Assembly: GCF_032854445.1 (NCBI RefSeq)
Contig: NC_088306.1
Location: 14,315,386 to 14,379,385, forward strand
Direction of reading: 5' to 3'
DNA: 64,000 bases
Source of the DNA: Liolophura sinensis
Taxonomy: Eukaryota; Mollusca; Polyplacophora; Chitonida; Chitonidae
Shown here piece after piece: positions 1-11,438 of this stretch. Positions within the stretch are counted from its first letter, which is position 1. Each line of letters starts with the position of its first letter. Under the pieces are notes generated by a model that saw nothing but the letters and a program-made list of their open reading frames with translations, was not told where the DNA came from and searched no databases. A program made the position numbers and the translations under genes.

Positions 1-329
1 GCGTGTAGTACCTCAAAAAATCACTGGAGTAAATTTGCTTTCTGTAAAAGTCAAACAACGCACAGTCAAAAAGGTTAGGAATACAACAACATTACATACA
101 CATCACCTGCCATCACCTATCGTCACTGAACTCTTTTACTGGTTTCCCATACCATTCGCTGCGATCAGACGTTTTCATGCTTTCCTATCAAATTAAGCTC
201 ACGAGCGGAAAACATAACCCGCTCAGATTACACTTACATCTTCGCATTAAGCCGCTGTGTGTTGCTGTATTTCAAAATGTTTTTTTCTTTTTGTTACGCT
301 ACCACACTATCTGATGTCTTTTAAGTCTA

Positions 330-395
330 CTGTTGTATAAGTGAAATATCCTTTACTATGGTAGCACGTAAAACACCAGTTAGATAAACAAATCT
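330..395 (+). mobile_element. SINE A 3' relic
   Basis: Only the 3' end is recognisable: GTATAAGTGAAATATCC, a GTAAAACACCA motif and an eroded tail. Positions 1-329 show nothing else. Confidence 0.6.
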
Positions 396-1789
396 GACCA
401 TGTATTTTAAATTGTTGAAATCAAGTAACTTCTTCCCAACTCCTACCATATCATAAACTGTAAAAATGATTGTTTACAGCCTACACAGGTGCACGTTTAT
501 CCACCTGCAAAAACGTGCAAGATCTACATAAATGTTTGCTTCGAAGACGCACGTCCTTATTCTATATGTATGAGATGCATTTTTGTGTGCAATAAACAAA
601 ACTCTTATGACGGGTTAGTCAAGCAGGTACCGACAGTAGGCAATTTCAGATTTTAATCTATATTTCTTACGACACTCACTCAGAGGGTATTCGGGTAAAC
701 TATATTTGAATATAATGTAAATGTCAGAGCACCTTTATTATCAGTATGCTGTTTTCAAACGTCGTCCTCACCTTCACCATAAAATCAAATTGTTGATAGC
801 TATTTTTTTAACCTACTGTCTAATAAAAACATTTATAAAAATTCATAATGATAACATGGCTTATATTTAGTCAGTTAATAGCATCTTTTCGACCGTTTAT
901 AAAGGAGTTCGGGTCAAATACAGCAACTCAGTTGACGAAGTATAACTACTGGGAGTGCTTGTTGTTTTAACCTAGATGTTACTGAGATATTCCCGAATGG
1001 CGTCAAGCCGCATTCATTCATTTGTTTCTATAGCTATTCAAATTGTGACATGAACGTTTAAAGACGCATATGACAGCTTGTAACGTTTGGCTATAGTTTG
1101 TACTCAGTGACCTCTTCTGCACGGTCACAGTGGAGACTATGCATTGAAAACACAGGAAAACCACATCATGCAACATTGCGTGAACGGAAGGGAGTTCTTG
1201 AGTATGGGGAGGTAGGTTTGTCACACTACCAGCCAGCATACCTTGAGTATATTATAGGAAGTTCATTTTGTATGTAAACAGACTGTGTTTATACTGAATG
1301 GGATTGTAATTGCACTAGGCTATATTGGCCATTTAGTAAATTCGAACTTGCAACGTCTTTGGGCTGGCGGGGTGGTATGAAGGGGAGGGCTTGAGACGTT
1401 TCATTTAACCTTTCAGGAAAATCACCGCCCATTTTCAAACCTCCTGACGTAAACCAGAAAGAGCTGGATTAGATCAAGTGATTTCATCAGTCATGAACTA
1501 GGGTACTTTTCATCGTAACCATGAAATACATCTTGTATAAGATATATAACGACAATGTACAATTATAATATCCTTTATCAATGGCATAAATCGCATGCTC
1601 CATTCGCATGTACAGCTCAAGCGTTTAAAAATTAAACACATAAAAAATAGCTATACACAAAAACAGAAAGAAAACAATGAGGCTATGGCGTTAGGTGAAA
1701 TGTGCATTATTTTTGTTTTTTTTTTTTGATATGAGGAAAAGCACACGAAATGTTCCTTAGTTTTTCTTTTGTACATACATATCTGTGTT
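396..1789. other. Unannotated intergenic stretch
   Basis: AT-rich, with no supported gene, RNA or repeat. Short ORFs here are rich in Cys, Ser and Leu and have no coding character. Confidence 0.5.
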
Positions 1790-1822
1790 TAAACACCGAT
1801 CAAATAAATAAATAAATAAATC
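1790..1822 (+). mobile_element. SINE A tail fragment
   Basis: AACACCGATCAAATAAATAA plus further AAATA units match the end of SINE A; no body is present. Confidence 0.5.
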
Positions 1823-1836
1823 TGTGTTTCATAGAG

Positions 1837-1962
1837 CGACCTAAAACATAGAGAGCAAGACTAGAGCGGCGACGACAGTGTGATGGCTGGCAAATGGTCA
1901 CACGTAACCGGTAAAGTACGGCCTCTAGTCAGTTTACCTCAGTCAGGGTAAGTCTAAGTAGT
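1837..1962 (+). repeat. Family B repeat, 5' half
   Basis: Contains the GGCGACGACAGTGTGATGG core, then GGTCACACGTAACCGG and TTTACCTCAGTCAGGGT. It is followed by a short AAGTAGTCACTCT duplication. Confidence 0.75.
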
Positions 1963-2523
1963 CACTCTAAGTAGTCACATGGGATGGTTACAGTATTGCT
2001 GTTTATAGCATGACTCATAATGTCATCCACTCAGATGGACTCCACAACCCTAAGCCAACCATTCATCTCTGTGGTAACTTTATGTACCACAAAGAATGCC
2101 TCACCTTATCATTTACGTTGATTAACTGATATTAAAAACACGCCCGATGTATAGCGTGAAGGAATCTCGAAGGAATAATTGACACCATCCCATTTAAAAC
2201 CACTTCTAACAAATCTACCTCGGACCATGTGTTTTTGGAAAGTGAGAAAAGTTTTTGCATTAATATGTTACCTGGGAACTAATCTAAAATTATGAAGGAT
2301 AGTCACATGTCTTAATAATCAGTGATTCATCAACGCCATCATCTGTTTAAAAACCACACAGTTGTCTCTACACTCATTTGACTTGTTAATATAAAAGAAA
2401 TGCTTGAAAAGAAAAATGCAATTCAAAGGCCAGGTGTGCAGTGCATGATGACAACTTCTAGCAAATTGTTAGACGATTTTAGAAAGTATTTCTGTTATCT
2501 TACCACCCCCGCATCTTTTCATT

Positions 2524-2697
2524 CGGCTGGCTTCCTCTCCGGCCGGAAGTGGGAAGGTCTGCCAGCAACCTGCGGATGGTCGTGGGTATCCCCCGGGCTC
2601 TGCCCGGTTTCCTCCCACCATGATGCTGGCCGCCGTCGTATAAGTGAAATATTCTTGAGTACGGCGTAAAACACCAATTAAATAAATAAATAAATAA
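2524..2697 (+). mobile_element. SINE A, 5'-truncated, with target-site duplication
   Basis: Begins in the body and runs to an AAATAAATAAATAAATA tail. It is flanked by an 11-bp direct repeat ATCTTTTCATT at 2513-2523 and 2698-2708, the mark of target-primed insertion. Confidence 0.92.
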
Positions 2698-2869
2698 ATC
2701 TTTTCATTTGGACAACACCAGAAGACGCTGTCATTTAGTGATCGCTCAAGTTATAGATGATTGTATTTCCCTGGAGGTTTACATTTGCAGGTTTATGTTA
2801 CATACATGCCCATATGTGGAGGAACCTGATCAGGCTAGTGGAAACAGCCGCTATTTTGAAGATCATTGA

Positions 2870-2985
2870 TAAATGACCTGGCTTAAAGCCGCAGCCGTGC
2901 ATGCTAGCAGGAACTGGGATTTGAACACCACAACTCAATGGTAAGGGACGGATGTACTGTATCGCCACATCGACGCTTTATACAA
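2870..2985 (-). mobile_element. tRNA-like SINE head fragment
   Basis: On the minus strand a B-box-like GTTCAAATCCC follows a tRNA-like arm. The CTTAAAGCCGCAG motif is shared with 42085-42180, so this is a second, minor SINE type. Confidence 0.4.
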
Positions 2986-4039
2986 GTAAGCCAGGGAGGC
3001 ACCCTATTAGCAATAATTAAATATCACCACTTGCTTTGTACAAATATTCTTAGTTAAATATTTAAAAATATATAAAGTATTATGCGTCTTGTCTCGAGTC
3101 GTGTAGCCAAATCCCACAGTGTAACGGAAACAAAGTATAGTCAAATGAGAATGAAATTCTCAAGAAACTGTAACCTATTCGCTCTCCCTCCCGAAGCCTT
3201 ATCGGGGAAATCACGATATTAAGTAGGGTAACACACTATCGTTATCTTACGCTACAAATGTTAATCATGCTGTATTTGCCGGCCGGGAAGACCCATAGCG
3301 ACAGTATGTCCAGGAGTCAACCGCATGCTTAACCTTATTAGTGGACAGATGCTGCTACAAGGTGTAACAGTGGGAAGAGCAATGGTATGTTTCCGAAGTA
3401 AATGAGCAGTGGTAATATGTGGCCAGAAGGCGTTGTAAATTGTAGTGGGATGAATTAGGTACGTTGCTGAAGTGAGTCAGTAAGGTGTCATTAAATATAA
3501 GTATAAAGACTACATAGAGAGGCTGTGAGCTGCACGCTCTGTTTCACGCTAATATCCACGAAATGAATCATAAGAGTATTAATATGACAAATATTTACGG
3601 TATTTGTTGCCTAATTATCTTATCTGACCTCATTGCAAACGCACGCACACAGCTACAGGTACTATAACGTCTATCGGTAAGCTATGTTCAGCCGTCAGCC
3701 AAACTAAGGAAACAAAGAAATTATTAGTCATGGTTAATGATACGTTTATATCATATACATGTCTCTGCACGTGGGTGAGCGTGGGTGGACAAATGGTCGA
3801 AAGTGAGGGGTATCATTTTGGTCGTCTTAGTAACGATATATTCACACCAAACAGATGGTGATAAATACAAAATCAATAAGGTCAAGGAGAAATGACTCAG
3901 GTGCAGGCCTCAGGACGCTGGTAAACTACAAGAACATCGATTCTAATCAATTTACTTCTGATGTGTGAATATATTACGCAAATGGCTGCAGTTGACCACC
4001 ATAGTCCTCGGTCAAACCATATAATTCGTCGTCTGTCAG
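2986..4039. other. Unannotated intergenic stretch
   Basis: No gene or repeat supported. A GCCGTCAGCCAA match near 3691 may be a scrap of family C. Confidence 0.45.
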
Positions 4040-4113
4040 AGTTCCTCACACCATAACGCTGGCGGATGTCGTTTAAGTGAAACATTCTTGAGTAAAATAC
4101 CAATCGAATAAAT
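4040..4113 (+). mobile_element. SINE A 3' relic
   Basis: Diverged end: CCTCACACCATAACGCTGG, AAGTGAAACATTCTTGAG, CCAATCGAATAAAT. Confidence 0.65.
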
Positions 4114-4295
4114 TATAATTCGTCAGAAAAGCTAAGAGATTGCGTGCATGTGTTATGGTGTTAACCTATGTGCGATCTCTGTGCTGGAAGCGTATCAATC
4201 TAATAGCAACGCGCATGCCTGGTGAAACCACAGAAATGTGACCATAAGAATAACAAATAAGAATGCTTATTTTGTTACCTAATTCGAATCAAGTA

Positions 4296-4378
4296 ATGGT
4301 GCTAGGGAGCGTGTAATATGCCACTATTTGTGCATTTACATGAACAGTTAGAATAAAACTCTCACTGAGGCAAATTGA
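4296..4378 (-). repeat. Family B repeat, partial, inverted
   Basis: Carries GTGCTAGGGAGCGTGT and GAACAGTTAGAATAAAAC, ending AATTGAC. It abuts a forward copy at 4379 head-to-head. Confidence 0.75.
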
Positions 4379-4690
4379 CAATATAATTGAGACGTGCGTC
4401 ATAAAGAGGAAAACCGGAGCAGCGACGACAGTGTGATAGCTGGCAAATGGTCACACGTAGCAAGTGAAATATAGCCTCTTGTCAATTTACACCAGTCAGG
4501 GTTTTATTCTAACTGTTCATGTAAATGCATAATTAGTAACAAATACACGTGCCCTACCACCATGGCTTAAACAGAATTAGGCAAAAAAATGCAGTGATGT
4601 TAATTGCAATTTATTAGACGTCACTGCTCTAGAATCACTCAAAATGCTGTGCTGTTATTACACTTAAACACACAGTAACATTAAAATAAG
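4379..4690 (+). repeat. Family B repeat, the most complete forward copy
   Basis: Runs from AATATAATTGAGACG through GCAGCGACGACAGTGTGATA, TTATTCTAACTGTTCATG, ACCATGGCTTAAACAG and GCAGTGATGTTAATTGCAAT to ACTCAAAATGCTGTGCTG. No ORF or tRNA-like box is visible. It is useful as the family reference. Confidence 0.85.
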
Positions 4691-4756
4691 GTAAAGGGAC
4701 CTGGCCGCACCGATTCTTAATCCACCAGCAGAATCCTGGTTTATGCAGGAAAACAA

Positions 4757-4905
4757 TATAATTAAGACGAACTGCATACAGAGAAAAAGTAGGGAAGGGA
4801 CGACAGTGTGAGGGCTGTATTTCACTGGTTACATTTACCAACTATCACGCTGTCATCGCTGTTGTGATTTTACTCTCTATGCTGTGCGTCTTTTATGCGC
4901 TGTAT
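4757..4905. repeat. Family B fragments forming an inverted repeat
   Basis: A forward end (AATATAATTAAGACG ... GGGACGACAGTGTGA) is joined directly to an inverted copy (GGCTGTATTTCACTGG ... CTCTCTATGCTGTGCGTC). Together they make a roughly 150-bp imperfect palindrome. The short ORF starting at 4864 inside and after it is not supported. Confidence 0.7.
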
Positions 4906-5239
4906 GCCCCAAGCAACCGGTCAAATACTCTCTTTGATGTCAATGGAAGTATATGCATCTCTTTTGAGCGACCACTGTCGATTCAACTAACATATGCTTA
5001 CCGCGCAAAACCAAACAAGTTATTCATCAATTCGCCATTCTTCTCTTTTTCTGGTGTGTTTTGGACCACTAATCTACTATATTCTCTATTATTAAACAAC
5101 TAAAGAAGTAATTACAGTGAAAGAAAGGGAACGATTGTGAGCAACACTACGATGCAAATATACGTGCATAATTAATAAGCATTATATACAGACTTCTGCT
5201 TGTCTCTGTGCGCAGAATTATGCGGAAATGTCAATATGA

Positions 5240-5568
5240 ACCGTCTACTCCTAATATACTCAACCCGGAAAACAGGTCATGGCCCGTTGTTTTGATTCAT
5301 ATAGGTCACCATAGACGTGGTTTCGGTTCCAGTCTCGGACAGGGAATTTTCACGGTTCCCTTGCTTTTTTTAATTGATTTAGGGTTCTTGGTTGAGAGAA
5401 ACTGAAAACGGAGCTCTAGTGTGATTCTGCAGTTACAGGTGGAAAAGTTCCCCAGTAGCTTGCCATAGCTTGGCCGTTTTACTACAGGCACTAAGGTTTC
5501 CTTCATCTATAGATCTGACTGCCATTTTATAGGTGAAAATCGAGGGTGAGACGTTAAACAATCAAACA
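5240..5568 (+). mobile_element. SINE of a second Meta-like type
   Basis: Ends in CTGACTGCCATTTTATAGG, GTGAAAATCGAGGGTGAGAC and GTTAAACAATCAAACAAA. This tail is related to SINE A but distinct (GTTAAACAATCAAAC in place of GTAAAACACCAATCAAA). The 5' part is not assignable. Confidence 0.5.
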
Positions 5569-6376
5569 AATTCGGGAATGAATATTGTCAGTTATCGAGG
5601 TGTAACACTTAGCAATACAAACTATATATCTGGCCTGTAAAGGCAAAGAAAACACTAAAATAAGTATACATTAGATGAAAGACCAATAAAAACTGTCCAG
5701 GAAAATAGCTGACTTGATATTTTAGAAATTTTCTAACCGAGTAAAACGGTTTTAAAATATCAGATTCTACGGTTGTCTGTTGTGACCCAGAGAGCATCAT
5801 TGACGTCACATCCATTCTTTTGACGTGAAATATTTTATTCCAAAATCAAATCGGCGAATGCATTCATAGATCCATTTGTATATGTAGTTTTGCGCGTGTT
5901 AAATTGTAAAAAAACTTATGTGACGTTACTGGTCCTAATGTGGTCAGAAAAGACCACCATAGAGTAAAATGTCATCTCATATGTACTTCATTTTAATGTT
6001 TTCTTAGCCTTTAAAATAATACATTTGATAAAATTACTTAATTGTAAATATAAATATACTTCAAGTTTACGGTGACTGTTCCCCTAACAGCAGCAATACC
6101 TGTGTATGGGCAATGCTGTACACGCTTCTGGTGACACGTCACTGAGCGCATCGTCAAGCCCCAGAAGTGCTTATTGGTAGACGCAATCACGGCCATTAAT
6201 CAGCTGTTATGTACTGAAGACATGACAAAGTGTTGCATGATTGACATTTACGATGGTTGTATTTACACCTGTATATATTTATTTTAGAACTCATCTCGGC
6301 TTCATGCTACACACATGTATACATTTGAACGTTCCCGACTTAACCCAGATAAGTTTTCATATAAAAATATGAAACT
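5569..6376. other. Unannotated intergenic stretch
   Basis: No supported feature. A TGACGTCA-type motif near 5800 is isolated. Confidence 0.45.
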
Positions 6377-6515
6377 CACAGTCGGCGTATAAATGAAATA
6401 TTCCTTGATCCCTCACCAATGCGTTCGTTGTGAGTTCAAGTCCAGCTCATCCTGGCTTCCTCTCCACTCGTACGTGGGAATGTCTGTCAATAACTTGAGG
6501 GTGGTCAGTCAGTAA
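6377..6515 (+). mobile_element. SINE A, scrambled fragments
   Basis: A 3' end piece (GTATAAATGAAATATTCCTTGA) is followed directly by a B-box-bearing head (CTCACCAATGCG, GTGAGTTCAAGTCCAGCTC) and the start of the body. Two fragments, or one rearranged copy. Confidence 0.7.
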
Positions 6516-7154
6516 CAGTCAATCAGTCTGTGAAATATTGTGAGGATTGTAACTTTATTATTGTTTTAATGTGTTTGCATAGCAATAAACATGATTACAA
6601 AACTTTCCACAATGCTGATTCATGCTAGGAATTTTATTCTGTGAACCATGAAAAGGAATGTATACACAAAAACAAAAGTGAAGACCAGTAAAGCAAAATG
6701 AATTAGTTCTGTCATTATGAAGCGATTTAGGAATAACTCCTTAATGGACGTATACAGTAGTTCAGCAAGTCTTGACTTGACCCGATAAATTACCTGAACT
6801 TATGTAAATGTTTCAGTAGCTCTGTATTTCCAGCCAAATACAAAGGGCATCAAACACAAGGAAGACAAGGTAAGCATTGTTTGATTTCAAGGTAACAAGA
6901 CAAATAATGCGGTCCAGTTACGCCCCGAAAAATCTCGCTGATCTACTTTTCGCATTTTCAGGCTAAAAAATATGTACACTTTACCTGTCGAATTAAGGAA
7001 GACCCAGACACTTATGCGACGTACAGGTATTTGCTTTAAATTCTTAAAATATCACCGGCTATCTTTCCGCTATGTATACTGAGTGTGTATATAGTAACTG
7101 GTTTATGTTCAGTCTAACGATGTTTGCCATGTGTCCAACTGTTGTTATTAGCGC

Positions 7155-7905
7155 GTTCCTATGTCCACATCATGATATCACACAGCCTTTTGTCCACACC
7201 AGGATACAACACGGCTATGTGTCCACACCATGATATAACACAGCTATGTGTACACATCGTGATATAACACAGTTATGTGCCGACACCAGAGGATAGTGAG
7301 ATAAGGGTACTCTGTATTCACATCAGCAGATAGCATTTCTCCACATCATGTTATAACACAGCTATATGTCCACATCATGATATAACACAGCTATATGATC
7401 ACATCATGATATAACACATCTTTGTGTCCACATCATGATACAACACAACTATGCGTCCACACCATGGTATAACACAACTATGTGTCCACATCATGATATA
7501 ACACAGCTATGTGTCTACACTATGATATAACACATCTATGTGTCCACACCATGATATAACACAACTATGTGTCCACACCATGATATAACACAACTCTGTG
7601 TCCACATCATGATATAACATAACTATGTACCCACATCAGAGGATAGTGAGATAAGGGTACTCTGTATTCACATCAGTAGATAGCATGTCTCTGTGTCCAT
7701 AGCATGATATAAACAACTATGGGTCCACACCATGATATAACACAGCTATTTGTCCGCACCATGATATAACACAACTATGTGCCCACATCAAAGAATTGTG
7801 AGATAGGTCCGCTCTGAATTCACATCAGCGGATAGCGTGTCTGTATGTCCGCATCATGATATAACACAGTTACGTGCCCACATCAAAGAATTGTGAGATA
7901 AGACT
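7155..7905. repeat. Large minisatellite, roughly 30-bp unit, with embedded longer insert units
   Basis: More than twenty units of about 30 bp of the type GTCCACACCATGATATAACA-CAGCTAT. They are interrupted four times (about 7285, 7640, 7790, 7885) by a related segment CACATCA[G/A]AG[G/A]AT..GTGAGATA, usually followed by CTCTG.ATTCACATCAG. This suggests amplification of a higher-order unit. Confidence 0.9.
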
Positions 7906-7914
7906 GCTCGGTGC

Positions 7915-8093
7915 AAGCTTGTAATTTGTTATTACTTAAGCATTTACCCGAACAGTTAGAATAAAACCTTAACTGGGGTAAATTGACAACAGGCCGTATT
8001 TCACTCGTTACGTGTGACCATTTGCCAACTATCACACTGTTGTCGTCGCTGCTCTGTTTTTCCTCTCTATGCTGTGCATTTTTATTATATTTA
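7915..8093 (-). repeat. Family B repeat
   Basis: Carries GAACAGTTAGAATAAAACC, GAGGTAAATTGAC-like and TATCACACTGTTGTCGTCGC (a GTC duplication), ending TTATGTATTTATTT. Confidence 0.8.
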
Positions 8094-8211
8094 TGTATTT
8101 ATTTTATGTATGGATATGATCTTCGAGGCAAGGTTTCGCTTTTTCTGGCTTATACATTACTAAGCGTAAAATTGAACGCTGACAACGAATGCCTTAAATT
8201 TTCCTGATGTA

Positions 8212-8330
8212 TAAAAGACAACAACATAGCGAGTAAAACCGAGAGCGTGATAGTTTGCAAATTCATGGTCACACGTAACGGATGAAATCCGGCCTGTGGT
8301 CATTTTAAATGAATAGTTAAATTAAAACCT
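8212..8330 (+). repeat. Family B repeat, diverged
   Basis: ACATAGCGAGTAAAACCGAG then GGTCACACGTAACGG; the central GCAGCGACGACA is deleted. Confidence 0.65.
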
Positions 8331-9105
8331 TAAATGTTCTTCCTAATGAGTAAATAGTGAGAACATAAAAATTACCTGGTGCTAAAATTTAAACAGCAAG
8401 ACTTATATAATCGACGACCGGCAATATATGGTGTTCTTATTGTATATGTATGCACTGGCCATGAGACATGCGGAAGAATAGCAATTTATGTATTGTAGAA
8501 AGTACGAATAACAATACTTTTCTTTGAAAAAAAATCTTTTGGGAAAGTAGTGTTACAAATGTTTTCTTTATCTTAAACGACACTAACAATATCCATGTAC
8601 CTGAGTGACTATCTACACTACTCAAATGATAGGTGGCGTAGACAGCTGACTGTCCCATTTTATGCAGTTTGGGCTATATATAAATTTATATATACATCTG
8701 CAAGGCTGAAAACTTTATTACCGTCATTTATGTAACATGTTCGTGAATATATAACCGGTTGCTTTATACATGTGGGGGGGTCCCATTTAAATGGTTCGGA
8801 AATCTGCGTGCATGTTACTGGGATCTTTGAACACATGCGCTATTAGAACAGGACAGCATTACAGTATAACATGCTATGACGTTTGCATGGGTATCTTGGG
8901 TAATTTTGGAGTGGCGCAGTGAGAGACTGCTTTATCAGGTCCATGGCATAAATATTGGATACATGGCACTATATACGCAAAGTCCTCCGTCGTACTGTAC
9001 TTTCCAGAATAAGAATGTACACTATTTGTAGTTTCTTTAAAAAGGAAGCATATTAAGGCCATAGGGTGACGTTACAACTATCTTTTAACAGATGCCAATG
9101 GTGTA
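8331..9105. other. Unannotated intergenic stretch
   Basis: No supported feature; AT-rich with a short TATATA run near 8685. Confidence 0.45.
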
Positions 9106-9140
9106 GAATTACTCAAAATGCTATGTTGTCACAGCCTTTG
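9106..9140 (+). repeat. Family B 3' tip
   Basis: Only TAGAATTACTCAAAATGCTA plus TGTTGTCACA is present. Confidence 0.5.
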
Positions 9141-10095
9141 CCAGACATACACATGAAAACAGAGGCATTTGATTACATGTGTGAGAATACAAGCAGAAAA
9201 GCTCTTTATATATTCACAGTACAGCCTAACACACACGTATATCTACATTTTCGGACATTCTCGCGCACTATTATATGCTTCCATGTAGACACAATTCACA
9301 AAAATCGGGATGAGCTGCAATCTAATAAATATTCATTATTTTCACCTGTATTATCTAACCCAGGATCTCAGGTGTTGGCTTGACTCATAACACTTCTTCT
9401 CATGAGAAAGGGGGAGAGAAAAAAACACCCCACGTCTGGGGACCAGTAATTCCAAATAAGCCGCCATGCAAGCCTGAGCAAAAAACGATCTCTTAACCCG
9501 CAGGTGCTTGTTTGCGAGCCATGTAGGTGAAATGTGCTGTAGCGATCACATTAAACCTTGCTTATATTACATAACCAAATCCCAGGTATATAAAACTCTT
9601 TTTGTTTTGGTTCTTTGACGAGTAAATTTTGATTCCTACAGAAACTTGAAAAAGAAAGAATAGGAACGCCACGATTGAAGAATTTGTGGGCGTGTTGTCA
9701 AATGCGGGAACTTCTCCAGCCGTTGAGATGGAAGTGTCAGACATGATTATCTTTTTAAAAAGGGGTAGAGTTTCTTTCTGTGTAGCATGAGAATGAATAG
9801 CTAAAGCATTATTACCACACATGTGCCGTTTTCCCTGGTAACCGCATACACATATATAAATAAGCAGTTAGCATTTATGACGTAATAAAACTCTATTTAA
9901 CACAAACCAGTCTTTCAAGGGCAGTTATATTTAAATGATAAATGATCATCCCAGACACGTTCTTATTTTTATATACCAATCTGCGTGCTAAACTCAGATA
10001 TAAAGGTTTTGTGGACGAGACTATTATCTGCCTTAGCGTTGGTTTAGTGACTGGTAATATCTCGCTAAGGTGCAGGGGTGGGTAAAGCCGTGCAC
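9141..10095. other. Mostly unannotated; possible SINE near 9400-9545
   Basis: The CATGTAGGTGAAATGTGCTG and CACATTAAACCTTGC motifs look like a SINE 3' end but I cannot place them in a family. The ORF at 9066-9383 lacks coding character. Confidence 0.3.
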
Positions 10096-10307
10096 TGATC
10101 GGCCACACCACGAACCCTGTTGACCGCAGCCATATACCAGTTCATCCCCCAGAGCACATCTATTGTTTAGAATAGTCGCCCACCACCACAATCAAAATTA
10201 TCTCAATTGTACAACAGAGATCACATTTGTGGGTGGAGGAAAGAGAAAACCCCGTGTGGGACGACATATTTATTCGTCGAACCGTCGGTTCGTGGTGTGG
10301 CCGATCA
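10096..10307. mobile_element. 212-bp element bounded by perfect 21-bp inverted repeats
   Basis: Positions 10096-10116 (TGATCGGCCACACC...) are repeated exactly, in inverse orientation, at 10287-10307. The interior holds a Meta-like segment on the minus strand (GTGGGTGGAGGAAAGAGAAA). The right flank continues as a tRNA-like GTGGCCGAATGGGTAAAGG, and GGGTAAAG also occurs left of the element. This suggests two SINE ends in opposite orientation, or a small foldback element. Confidence 0.6.
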
Positions 10308-11246
10308 ATGTGGCCGAATGGGTAAAGGTGTTGGCTTTTTAATTGCTAGCTGACAAGATTTCTCTGCTTCCATTGTTTTTTAAGCCTTATTCACAATGCG
10401 TGGAAAATAGCCTAACCTTTCATGTAGAATACGGTAACAATAACTGCGCTGGAGCCCCTACAACAATGCCGTACCCTATCAACAGGACGGGGCAAATGTT
10501 TAAAACGTGTTGGTCCTAAATGACGAGAAAGAACACGAGAACACATAATCGTTTTCAGACTGAAACACCAAGCTCTGTGATGCAAAAGATAACACAACCC
10601 AACCCCACGGCGGGGATCGTGACATATATAACATTAATGCTGTCACTCAGTCAAAACCTAAATGCCATCAGCACGTGTCTGTCATAAGGGTAAATGTGAA
10701 ATCGCCCGAGAAAAAACATAATCGTCGCACTGATCTTTTGTTATTTTTCACCGGCGTTAAACTTCGTTCTTGACCCTCTTCTTCACACTTGTTGAACTGA
10801 TTTTCCTGAATAGACAGACACGTTTGTGCAGGGTGGGCCGATGCCGGAATTTAGTAGTGACTGGTACATATCCGCATGAACGTTCCCTCGTCTATACATT
10901 GATGCACGAAGTGTCGAAATTATATTTTAAATTTTTAGTTAACATGATATAAACGACCATTCAAAAAAGTATTTAACACAGAAGGAAACGTGGTTGAAAA
11001 TATGTACTCGCTGTTCGCGGAAACACCATTGTGTGCATCTCTGCTGACGCTGTATTCGTGCACATAGGTGAAGAGTTACCTTTTAGTACTCGCTGTCTCA
11101 ATTTCTCAAGCAAAGAAAACTTCAACTCCCAGGGCCAAAGAACCAAGCATTGTGAATAGGTCAACTTTTGACTTTAGTAATAAATGGCTTTGTGCAATCG
11201 TCCCAGGTGTTGAAATCGATTGCAACACACGCATGTAAAACCAGAT
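10308..11246. other. Unannotated intergenic stretch
   Basis: After the tRNA-like flank ending near 10360 I see no supported gene or repeat. Confidence 0.45.
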
Positions 11247-11259
11247 GTCTTTATCACGA

Positions 11260-11437
11260 TGGTCGCTGTGAGTTCAAGTCCAGCTCATCCTGGTTTCCTC
11301 TCCGGCCGTATGTGGGAAGGTCTGACAGCAACCTGCGTATGGTCAGGGGTTTCCTCCCACTATAACGCTGGACGCTGTCGTATAAGTGAAATACTCTTGA
11401 GTACGGCGTAAAACACCAATGAAATAAATAAATAAAT
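11260..11437 (+). mobile_element. SINE A, 5'-truncated
   Basis: Starts at the B box (GTGAGTTCAAGTCCAGCTC) and lacks the A box. The body has a deletion around CCGGGCTCTGCC and the tail is AAATAAATAAATAAAT. Confidence 0.9.
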
Positions 11438-11438
11438 A

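Noticed and set aside
7155-7905. CRISPR-like array
   Set aside because: The units are contiguous without unique spacers and the genome is animal; it is a minisatellite.
9066-9383. 105-codon plus-strand ORF
   Set aside because: Starts inside a family B scrap and has no coding-like composition.
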